Positions 1 to 10,397 of a stretch of 64,000 nt of DNA are shown here, in pieces. A model generated the notes under the pieces. That model did no database searches, was not told where the DNA came from, and worked only from the letters and a program-made list of their open reading frames with translations. The position numbers were made by a program, and so were the translations under genes. The stretch is taken from contig OY821740.1 in assembly GCA_963682055.1 (NCBI GenBank), positions 37,034,795 through 37,098,794 of the forward strand, written 5' to 3'. Positions within the stretch are counted from its first letter, which is position 1. The number at the start of each line of letters is the position of its first letter. Origin of the DNA: Primula veris. Its lineage: Eukaryota > Streptophyta > Magnoliopsida > Ericales > Primulaceae.

Positions 1-3000
1 TTTATATTTTTCATAAGAGATAATCAAACTAAGTATATTAAGTATACAATAATTTTGGGTGTCAATAAAACAACAAGTTTGAGTAAAAAGCATAATAGTA
101 AAGTTTGCTAAACAAAGCATAATCATATTTAGTGTCAACTTGCTTATGCAGTTATGCCATGTTCCCCTCATAAACGAGTGCAGAGGGTAAGAAATCTCTT
201 TATGACAAATATAAACTTGAATAGATCAAGTAAATCATTCAGTTGCATGTCATTTCCTTAAACAAAAGTAATCAAGGAAAGTTAATTAGTGATGACCATT
301 GGGGTTACCACACCCCCTGATAGATTGGAAAATGTTTTTTCGAGTAATTTTTTACAGTCGTTTTTAATATATTTTGTTAATGATTGGAACCCCATATGTT
401 TTCACTGGTGCCACTGAAAGTAACTGTTCGTATTATAAAGATAATACTTGCTCAATCCCATATTTTGATAAATAAAATCTGCCATAGAATCAAGACACAA
501 CCCTTTTTTTAAGGTGCTTATAAAAAAATGTATTTCAAAATAAGCAGCCATGAATAGTGCATCAAAATCCTTATTAGTGGTACAGTTATCTTTTAAATGG
601 CTTATGGAATGGAACAACAAGGCATGGTCGCATGGGTAATAGTAATAAATATATTGCTCATGGAAATTGCTTGGTATGATTCATTGTCCAACTACGAAGT
701 CATGTCTTGTAAACACGTGTGAAAAGCTCATTTAAATGTGCACATTCGTGGACTTGGGTTGGTGTACTTGTGTGTCATGTGATGGCATAAAGTACATACT
801 TTCTTGTAAATGTATACTATATTTGTAGTGTAAGGAATCAAAGATGGGTGGTAGAGCAGTTGGTCCCCTGAAGTGGTGTTTACGTGTACAACTTGTCTAA
901 GTTATTAACCAATTTGAGGAGACAATTGACCTCTTCATTCAACCTCTTTTTGTTCTCCAATTATAAGCTCACAAACTTGGCTTTCAAAAATAAAATAAAA
1001 CTCACTACTTGACGATTTTCCTAGAATTCTATTTTGCTGCTTCATTTGGTGGGACCTTTTGATCATATCTCTATGTATCGGAATCCGTTTGTCAAACTTA
1101 TAATAATCACGTTTAAAAGTGAATTTAATATTATATTAAGCAGTGAATTACATTACAATAAGCCCATAATCGAATAAACAAAGGTAAAGTTGGCAAAACT
1201 GGTTTTCGGACGCAGTCCCAGTATCTAACACTCCAAGCATTTTAGGTCCGGTAAATTTTAGTACCTACTTGAAAGTTTCAGTTCCAAACAAAAGTTGAAT
1301 GATATTTTGAATTTTTGGCAGAGTATTTGGTAAAAGGTCTCCACTCGCGTTTATCTTTCGTACCGACACTAGAACACATTATTTCTCTTGAGTTTCTCAT
1401 AACGTAAGACAACAAAAATACCCCAAATTTCTCCAAAATACATATAAAAGTTTTTGCGATTGGTGGGTGGGAGAGAAAACTAACTGGAAATATGAAGTAG
1501 TTTATTAAAAAAGTCATACTAGTTGACATCAAAGCCTAGCCTAGATAGTCAAGGGTTAGTTATGCTGAACTTTTGGAATAAACAAATTTGTTTACTTAAT
1601 TAAGGCAAAGAAAAAGATTATTGAAACTTGTAGCTTACAAACTAAGACAATCAAATAAAAATAAAGACCAGCGTCGGTCAGGTCATACTTGGGCATAGTT
1701 TAATGTACTCCAATGGAATAAATTTGACTGATCGTCATCATAAAAATTTGACTGTTTCAAACTAAAGTAAAAGCAAGCATAAAACACCATTACCACAAGG
1801 TTTGTCATGCTTAGCAACCAACAAGCAAGTACATGAAAAACAAAGGAAAAATAAATGAGTTTTAAATCTTTTCATCTCATTGTGTTCACAATATCTTTGA
1901 CAAACAAGATTATTAAACAGTCAAAGGAAAAGGCCATAGCTTCGTCTGGACTGGCTACGAGACTGTTGGCATATATAACCCTTCTCAAACCTGCAACAAG
2001 AAAAAAAAAAGTAATTTAATAACAGAGAGTCGGAGAGTTAGCTTTCATATTTATTGCCCAGCACAATTACACGAATATACACCGAAATTAATGTGCACTC
2101 CACTGAATAACTTGGCTATATATTGACAGCTGATACAGGGAAAAATTGGAAGTTCAATCATACACGACTGGCTCCCTGCTCTACAAAAAACCAAGTAAAA
2201 CATTTCAAAGGGACGGCTCTCCAAGGAATTGCGCACTTTTAGTTTCAGATGAATAATATTTACTATACTAGAGCATACATACCAACAGTGAACAAGACAC
2301 CCAATAGAAACTTCAGGTGAAAAAGTATATACCTGTTTGTGTACACTGGACAAGGTGAAACCATCAAGTACAAAGTAAATAAAAAAGGCTGAAATGCACA
2401 ACGACGATGCAGATAGGATTATTTTTGAACAGACACCATGTATTTTGACTTGTTGCAATCGACCAATGCATATCATATATTTTTTCCATAGACTAAATTT
2501 CAATCAAATTACTTGCCAAAGAGGCTCATACACACTATGCATATTTCACTTGAACTGAATTTCAAGGAAGACAAATCTTTACAGTCACCTAAAACTCACA
2601 AAAGATCATTTCAAAAAAAATAACAGTATGCTTATCAATTGGAAACATTTGCATAATTAATACACGATTATAAATGCAAGAAGTAAATTACGCCAACTGT
2701 TGAAACTTGAAAAGACTTCATTTGCATTTTGGCCAGTAAAAAGCGACCTCATCTCTACTCTCCCGCAACTACACAACACACAAGTTTTTCTGATATTTCA
2801 TATGCAACTGGCAAGAGGTTCCATGTGGAAAAAGATGTGACAGATGAGCCAAACTTGAAAACCCATAATAAGTGGTGTACAATCATTCAACTTCTACTTA
2901 TTTGATTTTAGGAGATAAACCTGATATGCTATGGATTTTAAATTACTAGGAGGCTAGTTCTCCATATTTCAAAACAAGCATTACCGCCTCCCCTAAAGTT
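1..3000. other. Intergenic, no gene recognised
   Basis: AT-rich sequence with only short open frames that resemble no protein I know. On the minus strand, 1940-1990 looks slightly exon-like: a pyrimidine-poor acceptor CTTGTTGCAG is followed by about 60 open bases. I could not connect it to other exons. Confidence 0.5.
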
Positions 3001-4124
3001 CCTGAGATTAAGTCAGTTTTTTTTAGTGAAAGTAGAGATCCAAACTCTAAAACGACTTAAAACTATATATTAAAGATAGTGTGTAGCCATAAGGAATATA
3101 TCGTTCTAAAGAACCACAACAATGAATCTACATATGCAATTTTACACAAATCCAAAATGAATCATGAATCAAGTGAAAGTGAAAAATGCCCACATGATTG
3201 GAAGTAGTTTTTCTTCATAAATCTGACAGATAAAAGTCGAGTTTCACATCAAAACATACTCTGAAACATGCAACAAAATCAAATACATCAGAGGTAAAGT
3301 AATGTAGTGGTTGAGGAAAAATAAATCCCCATCCAATTACTGAGAGAGATGAAACAAGTTATAATGGACAAGAGAAGCAAAGAACTAAGCAGCAAATGGA
3401 GGAGTCACTATTCCATGCAAAATTTTGAACAACTGCAAGTAATATGCATTATTCTTGTCAAATTTTAGTGAAAAGTAGCTTCTTGTGTAAAAAATGAAAT
3501 TAGCCTACTCCTAATTTACAAAGTCAGAACGATAGAAGAACTATATAAGTTATTGCGACGCCTAGAGTAGGAATTGATAGTAATGGAAAAGGTTTGGTAT
3601 AGGTTTAATAAAGATACAAAATTGTATTATTCATAGAACTCTCACTCGAATGACACAGAAGAAAACAGTGGACATGAAAAACATCGAGGTGGCAATTAAT
3701 CTGCAACATTCGCAGGCAAATGAAGGTACACCGTCTAACAGAAATGAAGATGGCGAGCAACCACCATTAACGGCAAAGATGTTACCAACGGTGAATTAAG
3801 GCCTCACTTCAGATATTCAAGACCATTTACATTATGTTAACACAAGGACATCTGATAGATAACGCGAGCAAGCATTTCTGAATAGGCACTCGATAATCAG
3901 AATGACCAGTTTCATAACCATGTTCTACTACTGAAACCAGCATTAGTAAATGCATGACATTTTATGATTAATTATACATAAAAACATATTCAAGTATAAT
4001 TTTACAATCAGGAAATACAGTCTCCGTTATTTGAAATTTATTTCCATACCCTCCTTAAAAACAGACAACCTATATTCCTCAGATTAACTAGCACTACTTA
4101 ATCAAAATCATAATGAATTATTTA

Positions 4125-4200
4125 GTTGTAGCCGCCTTGGTATTCATGCCAGGAACCGCAAATGTCGGCTAAGAGGACCGGGAAGTGTGGCAGTATGCAA
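4125..4200 (-). pseudogene. EC1 3'-end relic (first copy)
   Basis: Read on the minus strand, this stretch matches the last part of the EC1 genes. The block GCCGCCTTGG, then CATGCCAGGAACCGC, then GGCAGTATGC line up in order and spacing with the tail and final-cysteine region of 4402-4797 (CTGCCTTGGG, CATAGCAGGGACCG, CGCAGTATCC). Nothing of the signal peptide or the other cysteines remains. It lies about 200 bases beyond the stop of the intact gene. Confidence 0.55.
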
Positions 4201-4201
4201 A

Positions 4202-4256
4202 GACAAACACACACACAGACATACATATATATATATATATATATATGTATGTATTA
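4202..4256. repeat. CA/TA microsatellite
   Basis: A compound simple repeat of ACACAC, then an uninterrupted AT run, then GTAT units, between the EC1 relic and the EC1 gene. Confidence 0.9.
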
Positions 4257-4401
4257 TATGCATGCATGTATAACCAAAGTCGTAGCCACATTCAAATGCA
4301 TATATAATTAATCCAAGTTCATTCAATAATGTTTTATACTCTTTTTATTCATAATCGAGGTTTGTGGAACTAAAGTACTAACACCCTTTACAACTTTCAA
4401 A

Positions 4402-4797
4402 CTAAACTAAAGCCATAACGACTGAGTCAGCAGTATCTGCCTTGGGACTCATAGCAGGGACCGTGGGGGTCAATGACGAAGAAGCGTCGCAGTATCCACG
4501 CAACACATCAGTCTCCTCAACAGTAAATCCAAGGGAGGAGAGCATCGAAGACCAGCAGTGGTGAGTAATGACGCTAATGCCCTTGCAGCAATCTGGGCCT
4601 ATGTCAGTTGAGCCATTCGTGAAGAAAAGGACAATCTCGTTCGAGCATGACTTTATCTTCCAAAGCGCATCCCAGCACTCTATCAGTCCGCCTTCAGCTT
4701 CTAGTCTGGCTGCGAGGCTCAGTTCCCTTGCAGCCAGGCTGGTGGTTGCCGCCAAGCAAGCGAATGCCAGCACAAGGAATATGGATTTGAGGGCCAT
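4402..4797 (-). CDS. EC1: Egg cell-secreted protein, EC1-like (single domain)
   Basis: Single-exon gene for a 131-residue protein of the EC1/ECA1 (prolamin-like, DUF1278) family. In Arabidopsis, EC1 peptides are stored in the egg cell and released on sperm arrival, activating the sperm for fusion; that role is inferred from the family. Residues 1-22 form a hydrophobic signal peptide ending near SLAA. The mature part has the six family cysteines at 41, 51, 70, 71, 81 and 103 (spacing C-x9-C-x18-CC-x9-C-x21-C). It also has the family blocks ECWDAL, CSNEIVLFF, DIGPDCCKGISVITHHCW and SSLGF, followed by GYCDAS. A short, less conserved tail follows. The ATG at 4797 is the first in frame and has a TATA box 80 bases upstream. 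Length matches the family. An intact paralogue with three domains lies at 8122-9141. Confidence 0.93.
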   Translation of the reverse strand: MALKSIFLVLAFACLAATTSLAARELSLAARLEAEGGLIECWDALWKIKSCSNEIVLFFTNGSTDIGPDCCKGISVITHHCWSSMLSSLGFTVEETDVLRGYCDASSSLTPTVPAMSPKADTADSVVMALV

Positions 4798-4877
4798 TAT
4801 AACAAAACTTAGGAAAGAAATATTATTTCAAGGGGAAAAGAGAGTGTGTTGGATGATGAGTAGTGGGCAGGGAGTTA

Positions 4878-4885
4878 ATTTATAA
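4878..4885 (-). promoter_or_regulatory. Probable TATA box of single-domain EC1 gene
   Basis: On the minus strand the bases read TTATAAAT, about 80 bases before the start codon at 4797. The second EC1 gene has the same arrangement, with CTATAAAT 77 bases before its start. Confidence 0.6.
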
Positions 4886-4999
4886 GCTGAGAGTTAGGAA
4901 ATCAAGAGGCAGAGGAAATGATGAGTTTTTGAAACTGTCAGAAGGCAATTAAAGAGCAAACTTAAAACAATTAAGACGATAGTTCTATATTATAATTGC

Positions 5000-7760
5000 A
5001 ACAGTGAAGGTTCTCAAATTTTAGAAGAACTACAGATTTGGTTTTAAAAACAAAAATAGTTGGTTCACCCTACTGCTTTTTGGAGTTTACTCTTACATTA
5101 AAACCCAAGTACTTCGAGTAGCAGACAGCACATAAATGATTAAAAAAGACAAGAACCTAAACATAAATGATGACAGAAAGACTGGGTTACCTCGGAAAAA
5201 TCATAGTTGTGTGACTTTATACAATTTCTATGTTTTAAAACGAACTTGCATCAATGATAAAGATTCAAAACTTATGATCTACTACTTCCAACATACTGTA
5301 GAGTGTAGACTATATATCTGGATATAACTATAAAAACCATTAATGTAATTAACATTGCTATGGTGAATAATCAAAGGGACATGCCTGCAGTAACATTAAT
5401 TCCGTATTTGGAAGAATTTGTGGAACCCAGTAGATAGTTCTGCAAGAGGGATGGTTCTCGGATTGTAAAAGAGTTGCAGATTTGGTCTCACATATTAAGA
5501 AAATAACATGGTTGGTTCATTTTGTAGCATTTTACTCATTCAAAAAGACAAGTGCTCCAAGTAGCAGATAACATTAACATAATGATTGTCAAAGACTAGT
5601 TTACTCATACGTATGTGACTTGAAATTATTTATATTTTCACAACCACCCTGCACAGATAATAAAAGCCAGAAAAAATCACTTTTATCAAATCTTAGGAAC
5701 TACTGCTGTTCTAATTGAGATTATAGAAACCAGACAGAAATTGGGTTGAATTTGTAGAACCAGACAGATTATAAATGAAGAGAATGCCACACACGTACAT
5801 AAATGCAGTAACACTAATTTCGTATTATGTAGAATTTGTAGAACCACATAGCGGAACAAGAAAAGACACTATTGAAAGCAAACGTTCTGTACTTCTATTA
5901 ATACATTTACTGGTCCGTTACAAATTGCAAATTTGGATAAATCATGATACAAAGCCAGCACTTGTGTCCAGCCTGTGGTTCTCGGTGATTTAACTCTCTT
6001 TTTTTGGGTGATAAATTTAGAAACAGAATCATAACATTATATGTACAGAAACACCTAAAAACACATCTTTAAAGTCACTAAAAGAAAATTTATAGCACGA
6101 AAGAACCATAACAAGGGAGCCATATATGCAACTTTACACAAATCCAAATTAAACCCTTAATCAAACAAAAGTGAAAAACACAATCCACGTCCCTCGTAAT
6201 CCAGCCAATCATATATTATACAGATGTAGTTTTTTTTTTGATAAGCATACAAATGTAGTTGATCAAAGGCTGGTTGAATAAATACAAAAATCAGATGGTA
6301 ATGTATACTGAAGTATGTAAAAGTTTAAAATAGTGAAATGAATCAGAAGACAGTAATCTATCCTGATATACTAATATACTGGTAGATGAAGAAAATTCTC
6401 CTTTACAATAATTGAGGAGTAGGTTCAAATAAGCACCGGAAGAGACAGCCACAGAAATAACCAGGAAGTGTCATTGCATCATGCATATTTTCTAAAAGTG
6501 CAATTAGCATCAATATACTTGTATAGTTTAATTGAAAAATAAAAGTGGATTACACTTGAATAGAGACTTAAGTCTAACAAGATGTCAACCGAGTTCTTAT
6601 AAGACAAGAACCAGAATAAAGCTAACACTTCAGAACTTCATATAACTTTTGGATGAAAAGAAAGTCGATCCTATCATATAGTAAGTATGATAACCACACA
6701 AAGAACAATATTTTAATAAGTAAAACAGACCAGGAGAATATACAGTAATATAAAGCAGATCGAGGGAGGTTCTTACTTCTACAGTGCAAGAAATTACCAC
6801 CCAAAATCCACTAAATCATAACATGAAGCGTTCCACTCCAATGCCATCCCTAAAGGTTAGATGCTGAGGTTAAGTGGGGAAGGCATATTCATCTATAGCA
6901 CTGTAACTGAGATTGAACGTGGAAAGAAACAGAATCGTGTGAAAAAAGATTAATAACTGCTTATTCTATCATCAAATACTGGATATGATAAATGGCAGAA
7001 CTCTAAAAAGATACAATTGATCAAATCTGCAGTTGGACCACAGATTTGTTATATTGGACCAAGCGGTACCACTGATCTAGCTAAAGAGGCTATAAACTTG
7101 TCACTAGTCCTTGGTCGAAAGTGGCAACAGATTGAGAACCTTTTCATCAAAGCCAGGTACATCTAAGTTTCCACTGAACGTGTGCATGGACATAATTGGC
7201 AGAAAAGCCGAAGCAAGTATATGTTTCTCCATCTTCTAAGTTGGGGTTATTTATAGAAAATTCACTCAACAAATAACGTTTGTGCTCTTGATAGAGAAGA
7301 AACTAGGACATGACATGACAAGAATCAGAGAGGTGCATGAGCAATTACACACATAAGTAAAAGACTGGACACCTTTTAACAAAAATAAAGATGGTGAGAA
7401 ACCATCGGTAACAATAAAGATGTTACTAGCAGAAAATAAAGACCCTATTTCGCATACCAGAAAGCACTTGCATACTGTTAACACAAGGCACGGACTTAAA
7501 ATCAACATGCACATGACAATGACAATTCTCTTTTGTTTCTTTTCCATCACCAATCTCATAGTCACATTGTACTTACTTTAACAAGCATACATACATATGT
7601 GTCAGTATATGATTCTTTGATGAATAATCATATTAAAATTCAACGTGTGTACCAGGAAATCATAGTAATCGGCCCCATTTATTTATTTTTCATTGCCTCT
7701 TCAAAAGCAAACAGCTTTTATTCCATATATTACTAGCAAAATTATTCTAAATCCATAAAA
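5000..7760. other. Intergenic, duplicated EC1 flanks
   Basis: No gene recognised. The stretch holds duplicated EC1 upstream sequence (5030-5250 and 5440-5640, with a third copy at 9340-9560) and then the start of the second segmental copy from about 6050. Short open frames here do not resemble proteins and are not shared between the duplicated copies. Confidence 0.6.
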
Positions 7761-7769
7761 AATCAATTT

Positions 7770-7845
7770 AGTTGTGCCGCCTTGGGACCCATGTAAAGGT
7801 CCATATAGCTGTTGAAAGGATGAGGAGGAGGCGCAGTAATACATA
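7770..7845 (-). pseudogene. EC1 3'-end relic (second copy)
   Basis: Minus-strand counterpart of the relic at 4125-4200. AGTTGTGCCGCCTTGGGACC, then GGAGGCGCAGTAATA, align with CAGTTGTATCCGCCTTGGGA and ATCGCAGTATCC at the 3' end of the three-domain gene. It lies about 280 bases past that gene's stop. The relic and intact gene therefore seem to have been duplicated together. Confidence 0.55.
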
Positions 7846-8121
7846 TCGTGTGAAAATGTAGAGTCTCTTATCAAACTTCATAGCCACACTGTGCCTATAA
7901 TAGGTATTTATATATGGGTGTGTGTGTATGCGAGTCAGTGTGTGTGTCCGTTGATATACATACTTATTACACATATATCATATATTCATATCCAAAGGCA
8001 ACTTTTTGATCAGGAAAAGCTTATTTTATTATTTTTCATACTTATATATTAATCCTTGGGAATTGTGGAACGAACATACTGAACACCTTCCTCAAAAAGC
8101 AGACAAAATTATCTAACAAAA

Positions 8122-9141
8122 TTAAATTAAAGCCATAACAACTGAGTCAGTTGTATCCGCCTTGGGACTCAAAGCAGGGACCACGGAGGATGATGACATG
8201 GAAGCATCGCAGTATCCACTCAGGACGTCAGTCTCCCCGCCGGTGAAGCCGAGGGAGGAGAGCATCGCAGGCCAGCAGTTGTGTGTAATGACATTAATGC
8301 CTTTGCAACAGGCAGGGCCAATGCCAGTGGAGCCATTTGTGAAGAAGAGGACGATCTCATTCGAGCATGCCTTTATCTCCCAAAGTGCATCCCAACACTC
8401 CATCAGTCCACCCTGAGCCTCTAATCTGGCCGATAGGCTTAGCTCCTTCACGACAAGGCTGGTGGTTGCCGCCTTGGGACTCGAAGCAGGGACTACGGAC
8501 GATGATGACATGGAAGCATCGCAGTATCCACGCAGGACGTCAGTCTCCTCTCCGGTGAAGCCGAGGGAGGAGAGCATCGAAGGCCAGCAGTTGTGTGTAA
8601 TGACACTAATGCCCTTGCAACAGGCAGAGCCAATGTCAGTGGAGCCATTCATGAAGAAGAGAACGATCTCGTTCGAGCATGACTTTATCTCCCAAAGTGC
8701 GTCCCAACACTCCATCAGCCCGCCCTGAGTCTCCAATCTGGCCGATAGGCTCAAGTTTAGTGCGGCAACGCTGGTGCTTTCCGCCTTGGGACTCAAAGCA
8801 GGGACCACGGAGGATGATGGCGTGGATGCATCGCAGTATCCACGCAAGACGTCAGTCTCCTCTCCGGTGAAGCCGAGGGAGGAGAGCATGGCAGGCCAGC
8901 AGTTGTGTGTGATGACACTAATTCCCTTGCAACAGGCAGGGCCAATGTCAGTGGAGCCATTCATGAAGAAGACGACGATCTCGTTCGAGCATGACTTTAT
9001 CTCCCAGAGTGCGTCCCAGCACTCCATCAGCCCGCCCTGAGCCTCCAATCTGGCCGATAGGCTCAGCTCCCTTGCGGCAAGGCTGGTGGTTGCTGCCAAG
9101 CAGGCTAATGCCAAAACAAGGAGTGTGGATTTGAGGGCCAT
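8122..9141 (-). CDS. EC1: Three-domain egg cell-secreted EC1-like protein
   Basis: One uninterrupted single-exon frame of 339 residues, against about 120-160 for ordinary EC1 proteins. Residues 1-23 form one signal peptide, then three near-identical EC1 (prolamin-like) domains follow at an exact 104-residue period. Six cysteines recur in each: 41, 51, 70, 71, 81, 103; then 145, 155, 174, 175, 185, 207; then 249, 259, 278, 279, 289, 311. All eighteen are intact. Domain differences are few, for example S50 to A258, T64 to S168 only in flanking serine-rich parts, and R100 to S308. The linkers run SPKAESTSVAALNLSLSARL and SPKAATTSLVVKELSLSARL. The second matches the tail SPKA joined to the signal-peptide end ATTSLAARELSLSARL. 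The start ATG at 9141 has a TATA box 77 bases upstream. The presumed role is gamete activation by secretion from the egg cell. Whether the product stays joined or is cut at the linkers is unknown. Confidence 0.9.
   Translation of the reverse strand: MALKSTLLVLALACLAATTSLAARELSLSARLEAQGGLMECWDALWEIKSCSNEIVVFFMNGSTDIGPACCKGISVITHNCWPAMLSSLGFTGEETDVLRGYCDASTPSSSVVPALSPKAESTSVAALNLSLSARLETQGGLMECWDALWEIKSCSNEIVLFFMNGSTDIGSACCKGISVITHNCWPSMLSSLGFTGEETDVLRGYCDASMSSSSVVPASSPKAATTSLVVKELSLSARLEAQGGLMECWDALWEIKACSNEIVLFFTNGSTGIGPACCKGINVITHNCWPAMLSSLGFTGGETDVLSGYCDASMSSSSVVPALSPKADTTDSVVMALI
8131..9066 (-). repeat. Three 312-bp in-frame coding repeats
   Basis: Units at 8755-9066, 8443-8754 and 8131-8442 are direct repeats of equal length, each encoding one EC1 domain plus linker. 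Similarity is far higher than to the single-domain gene at 4402-4797. The units therefore probably arose within this gene after the segmental duplication. Gene conversion could also have kept them alike. Confidence 0.92.
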
Positions 9142-9217
9142 TATTGTTATAAAAAAAAACTTTCTTCAATGAGGGAATGAGATAGGGTAGTGAAGGTGAT
9201 AAGTGGGTAGGGAGTGA

Positions 9218-9225
9218 ATTTATAG
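9218..9225 (-). promoter_or_regulatory. Probable TATA box of three-domain EC1 gene
   Basis: Minus-strand CTATAAAT lies 77 bases before the start codon. CCAATC is a further few bases upstream (9231-9236). The first EC1 gene has a TATA box in the same position. Confidence 0.65.
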
Positions 9226-9239
9226 GCTGTGATTGGAAA

Positions 9240-10390
9240 TCAAGAGGCAGAGGAAATGATGAGTTCTTGAAACTGATAGAAGGCAATTAATGAGCAAGCT
9301 AAACAATTATGAGTTTATGACAGTAGTCCCATATTTCAATCGCAAAAGAGTTACACATTTGGTCTCCACGTATTCTTAAAAGTAACATATTCCATTCACT
9401 TTATGGATTTTTACTCAAACAAACGCCAAAGTGCTTCAAATACCAGACCATACATACATAAATGACAGTAAAGACTAGTTTACCTAAACATAAATGATTG
9501 TAAGAAGACTAGTTTACCTCAAAATAAATTATGCATCGTGACTTAAAATGATTCTAATTTTCCTTGATGAACTTCCAATTTTTATTTTTATTTAAACGAG
9601 TTTCCATGATAAAGACAAGAACTGTCACCTTCTCCGATACTTAGGAACTATTACTGTTCTAATTGAAATTATTGAAACCAGAAAGAAATTGTTGGATGAA
9701 ATTATAGGGACCACTGTGTAATTAACCCGTATCATTATAAACTTAATTAATGCCAACCAAGCGGGAATGGATGCAGCAACATTAATTTCATATACAGAAG
9801 ATTTGTAGAGCTTATACTAGATAGTGAAACAGGAAAAGAAGCTATTGAAAGCACTGTACTTATCTTAATACATTAACTGGTTAGTTACAAATTGGGTGAA
9901 CATGGAATGAAAAGGGAAAAAAAACTGTAGAAAATGATTTAAGCCCATTATAGCTACAAATAACTAGATCGTCATCACATTTGAGTTCTAAATTTGAAGT
10001 GGATTTAAGCCCAAGTTTTTAACAGGAAGTGTTTTGTATTTTTTTCAATTCCAAAATGCAAATTCAATTTTTTTCCCTCTGCATTTGTCAAAGATTAAAG
10101 TTACAGCAGACTCAACATGTCATTTAAATTCATGCTATTTAACTAAATGGAATCCTAATCTTTCCCTACTACACTAAAGAGCACAAGCAGATTTTTAACA
10201 GAAGACCTGCCTATAGTTAATTCGTACTTACAATATTAAAAAAAAAACAATAGTTCTTTTTCTTTTGAAGATTATAAAAAACAACAAGCCTTAGTCCAAA
10301 GGTTAAGTGTTCACGATTCCTCTTATATCTACCCTAACAAAGTTAGAGAGAGATGATAATTACTAAAGAGAAAAAGATAAACTTTAACAG
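9240..10390. other. Intergenic between EC1 and NDUFB2 genes
   Basis: The first 600 bases repeat the EC1 upstream flank seen at 5030-5640 and 5775-5940. The rest is AT-rich and holds nothing I can name. Confidence 0.5.
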
Positions 10391-10397
10391 TAATTAC

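Larger units (their letters stand above)
3000..9900. repeat. Tandem segmental duplication carrying EC1 genes
   Basis: Non-coding blocks recur in the same order on both sides of 6 kb. The block at about 3050-3200 resembles 6050-6190, 3715-3830 resembles 7365-7480, 4125-4200 resembles 7770-7845, and each EC1 gene follows. Upstream-of-gene sequence occurs at 5030-5250, again at 5440-5640, and again at 9340-9560. The block at 5775-5940 resembles 9750-9900. The offset grows from about 3.0 kb to about 4.3 kb, partly because the second EC1 gene gained two extra 312-bp units. Flanks are clearly diverged by substitutions and indels, so the segmental event is older than the internal EC1 repeats appear to be. 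Confidence 0.75.

Noticed and set aside
8162..9040. Repeated antisense open frames of 63-88 residues opposite the three-domain EC1 gene
   Set aside because: They recur only because the sense strand is a 312-bp repeat. They match no protein and lack promoters.
8948..9286. 112-residue minus-strand frame over the EC1 start
   Set aside because: It overlaps the signal-peptide region in another frame and includes the promoter. No family resemblance.
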